Positions 6,214 through 6,573 of a DNA stretch of 6,573 nucleotides are shown piece by piece (position 1 is the stretch's first letter; each line of letters begins with the position of its first letter). The stretch is from the NCBI GenBank assembly GCA_015661095.1, contig JACVQI010000112.1:1-6573 (forward strand), written 5' to 3'. The notes under the pieces are model-generated. The model searched no databases, had not been told where the DNA came from, and saw only the letters and a list, made by a program, of their open reading frames with translations. The stretch comes from Gammaproteobacteria bacterium. GTDB lineage: Bacteria > Pseudomonadota > Gammaproteobacteria > Eutrophobiales > Eutrophobiaceae. The position numbers and the translations under genes are program-made.

Positions 6214-6306
6214 TTAGTTTAACGGCATGTTAGTGTAAGACCAGCCCCCGATCCAGACATACTGAGCTTTAATCAGCTCTATTCGTTCCAGCCTACATCT
6301 GATCAT
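6214..6306 (-). other. Unrecognised 30-codon reading frame, possibly a remnant
   Basis: From ATG at 6306 to TAA at 6214 the minus strand encodes MIRCRLERIELIKAQYVWIG followed by GWSYTNMPLN. I do not recognise a family and see no ribosome binding site, so it is recorded as a possible fragment rather than a gene. Its end lies 29 bases from the phosphatase -10 candidate. Confidence 0.15.
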
Positions 6307-6350
6307 TCCAAACCCTGGCAATTACCCGGTGAAGTTTGTAGCATTGTCAT

Positions 6351-6400
6351 AACCAAACGGGAACTATGCATGCCACGCGAGACTATCAAAACCAAACGGG
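6351..6400 (+). repeat. 11-bp direct repeat flanking the ridA start
   Basis: AACCAAACGGG occurs at 6351-6361 and again at 6390-6400, 39 bases apart. The first copy supplies part of the ridA ribosome binding site; the second encodes part of RidA residues 7-11. The copies are not in the same reading frame relative to ridA. It could be an operator pair, a small slippage duplication or chance. Confidence 0.4.
6359..6362 (+). promoter_or_regulatory. Ribosome binding site deciding the ridA start
   Basis: GGGA lies 7 bases before the ATG at 6370. Another ATG four bases earlier (6366) is in a different frame whose translation does not resemble RidA, so 6370 is the chosen start. Confidence 0.55.
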
Positions 6401-6573
6401 CGCCACAGGCCATCGGCACTTATTCCCAGGCTGTCAGGGTCGATAATACGGTGTATATCTCCGGTCAGATCCCGCTGGATCCGGAGACCCTGGCCATGGT
6501 CACGGGCGGTATGGAGCAACAGGTCCGCCGGGTGTTCGATAATCTCGCGGCGATAGCGGAGGCCGGCGGCGGG
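6370..6573 (+). CDS. ridA: RidA/YjgF/YER057c/UK114 family enamine/imine deaminase, N-terminal part
   Basis: The frame stays open to the window edge, giving 68 residues beginning MPRETIKTKRAPQAIGTYSQ. Signatures are APQAIGTYSQAV (11-22), VYISGQIPLDPET (28-40) and VRRVFDNLAAIAEAGG (52-67). RidA proteins hydrolyse reactive enamine/imine intermediates, such as 2-aminoacrylate made by PLP enzymes, to keto acids and ammonia, as cytoplasmic trimers. Y18 and S31 correspond to the E. coli active-site residues Tyr17 and Ser30. The catalytic arginine (about residue 105) lies beyond the window, so deaminase activity cannot be confirmed. The GTYSQA form, rather than GPYxQ, is what I recall for the RidA encoded beside spoT in Pseudomonas-type genomes, which supports this as the backbone neighbour of spoT displaced by the PP2C gene. 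Confidence 0.93.
   Translation, partial: MPRETIKTKRAPQAIGTYSQAVRVDNTVYISGQIPLDPETLAMVTGGMEQQVRRVFDNLAAIAEAGGG

Larger units (their letters stand above)
6145..6369. other. Divergent spacer between the PP2C gene and ridA
   Basis: These 225 bases hold no recognisable gene. They contain a minus-strand TATAAT near the phosphatase start, a small stem GAGCT/AGCTC around TTAATC in the 6265-6285 area, an unrecognised 30-codon minus-strand reading frame (6214-6306), and one copy of an 11-bp direct repeat at the ridA edge. No convincing ridA promoter was found. Confidence 0.6.

Noticed and set aside
6366..6368. ATG at 6366 as the start of the last gene
   Set aside because: It is in a different frame from the RidA match and its translation shows no family resemblance; the ATG at 6370 gives a clean RidA N-terminus.
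1..6573. A multi-gene undescribed defence or signalling system
   Set aside because: All plus-strand genes from 1109 to 5259, the rph-rdgB pair and ridA are standard housekeeping genes; only the PP2C gene and the repeat block are accessory, which is not enough to call a system.

Overview
This window looks like chromosomal backbone DNA from a gammaproteobacterium, probably an environmental one. The evidence is the gene order rdgB-rph divergent from yicC-gmk-rpoZ-spoT, followed by a RidA gene. I recall essentially the same order from Pseudomonas-type genomes. The proteins also read like close relatives of the E. coli/Pseudomonas versions. Genus or species cannot be named from the sequence alone.

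Layout: positions 1-86 (minus) hold the first 28 codons of rdgB (XTP/dITP pyrophosphatase). They overlap by one base the stop of rph (RNase PH, minus, 86-805). A 303-base divergent spacer (806-1108) follows. Its rph-proximal half (828-979) is tiled almost end to end by five consecutive foldback hairpins. That block is bounded by a 10-bp terminal inverted repeat, which suggests a miniature inverted-repeat element. On the plus strand come yicC (endoribonuclease family), gmk (guanylate kinase), rpoZ (RNA polymerase omega) and spoT (bifunctional (p)ppGpp synthetase/hydrolase), ending at 5259. spoT is separated from rpoZ by 195 bases, which hold a small hairpin, a plausible sigma-70 promoter and a short stem next to the spoT start.

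From 5284 to 6144, on the minus strand and convergent with spoT, lies a stand-alone PP2C-type protein serine/threonine phosphatase gene. It is visibly more AT-rich than its neighbours and sits where ridA would be expected directly after spoT. A 225-base divergent spacer follows, with a perfect TATAAT on the phosphatase strand, an unrecognised 30-codon reading frame and an 11-bp direct repeat. The window ends inside ridA (plus, from 6370; first 68 codons).

The backbone genes share a nucleotide/RNA theme. RdgB removes non-canonical purine triphosphates, RNase PH trims RNA 3' ends, and YicC is an RNA-cleaving family. Gmk makes GDP (the precursor of GTP and hence of (p)ppGpp), omega forms part of the RNA polymerase site that binds ppGpp in E. 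coli, and SpoT makes and degrades the alarmone. The PP2C gene is the clearest accessory feature and the hairpin block the clearest non-coding one. I found no CRISPR array, rRNA, tRNA, intact insertion sequence or recognisable multi-gene defence system.
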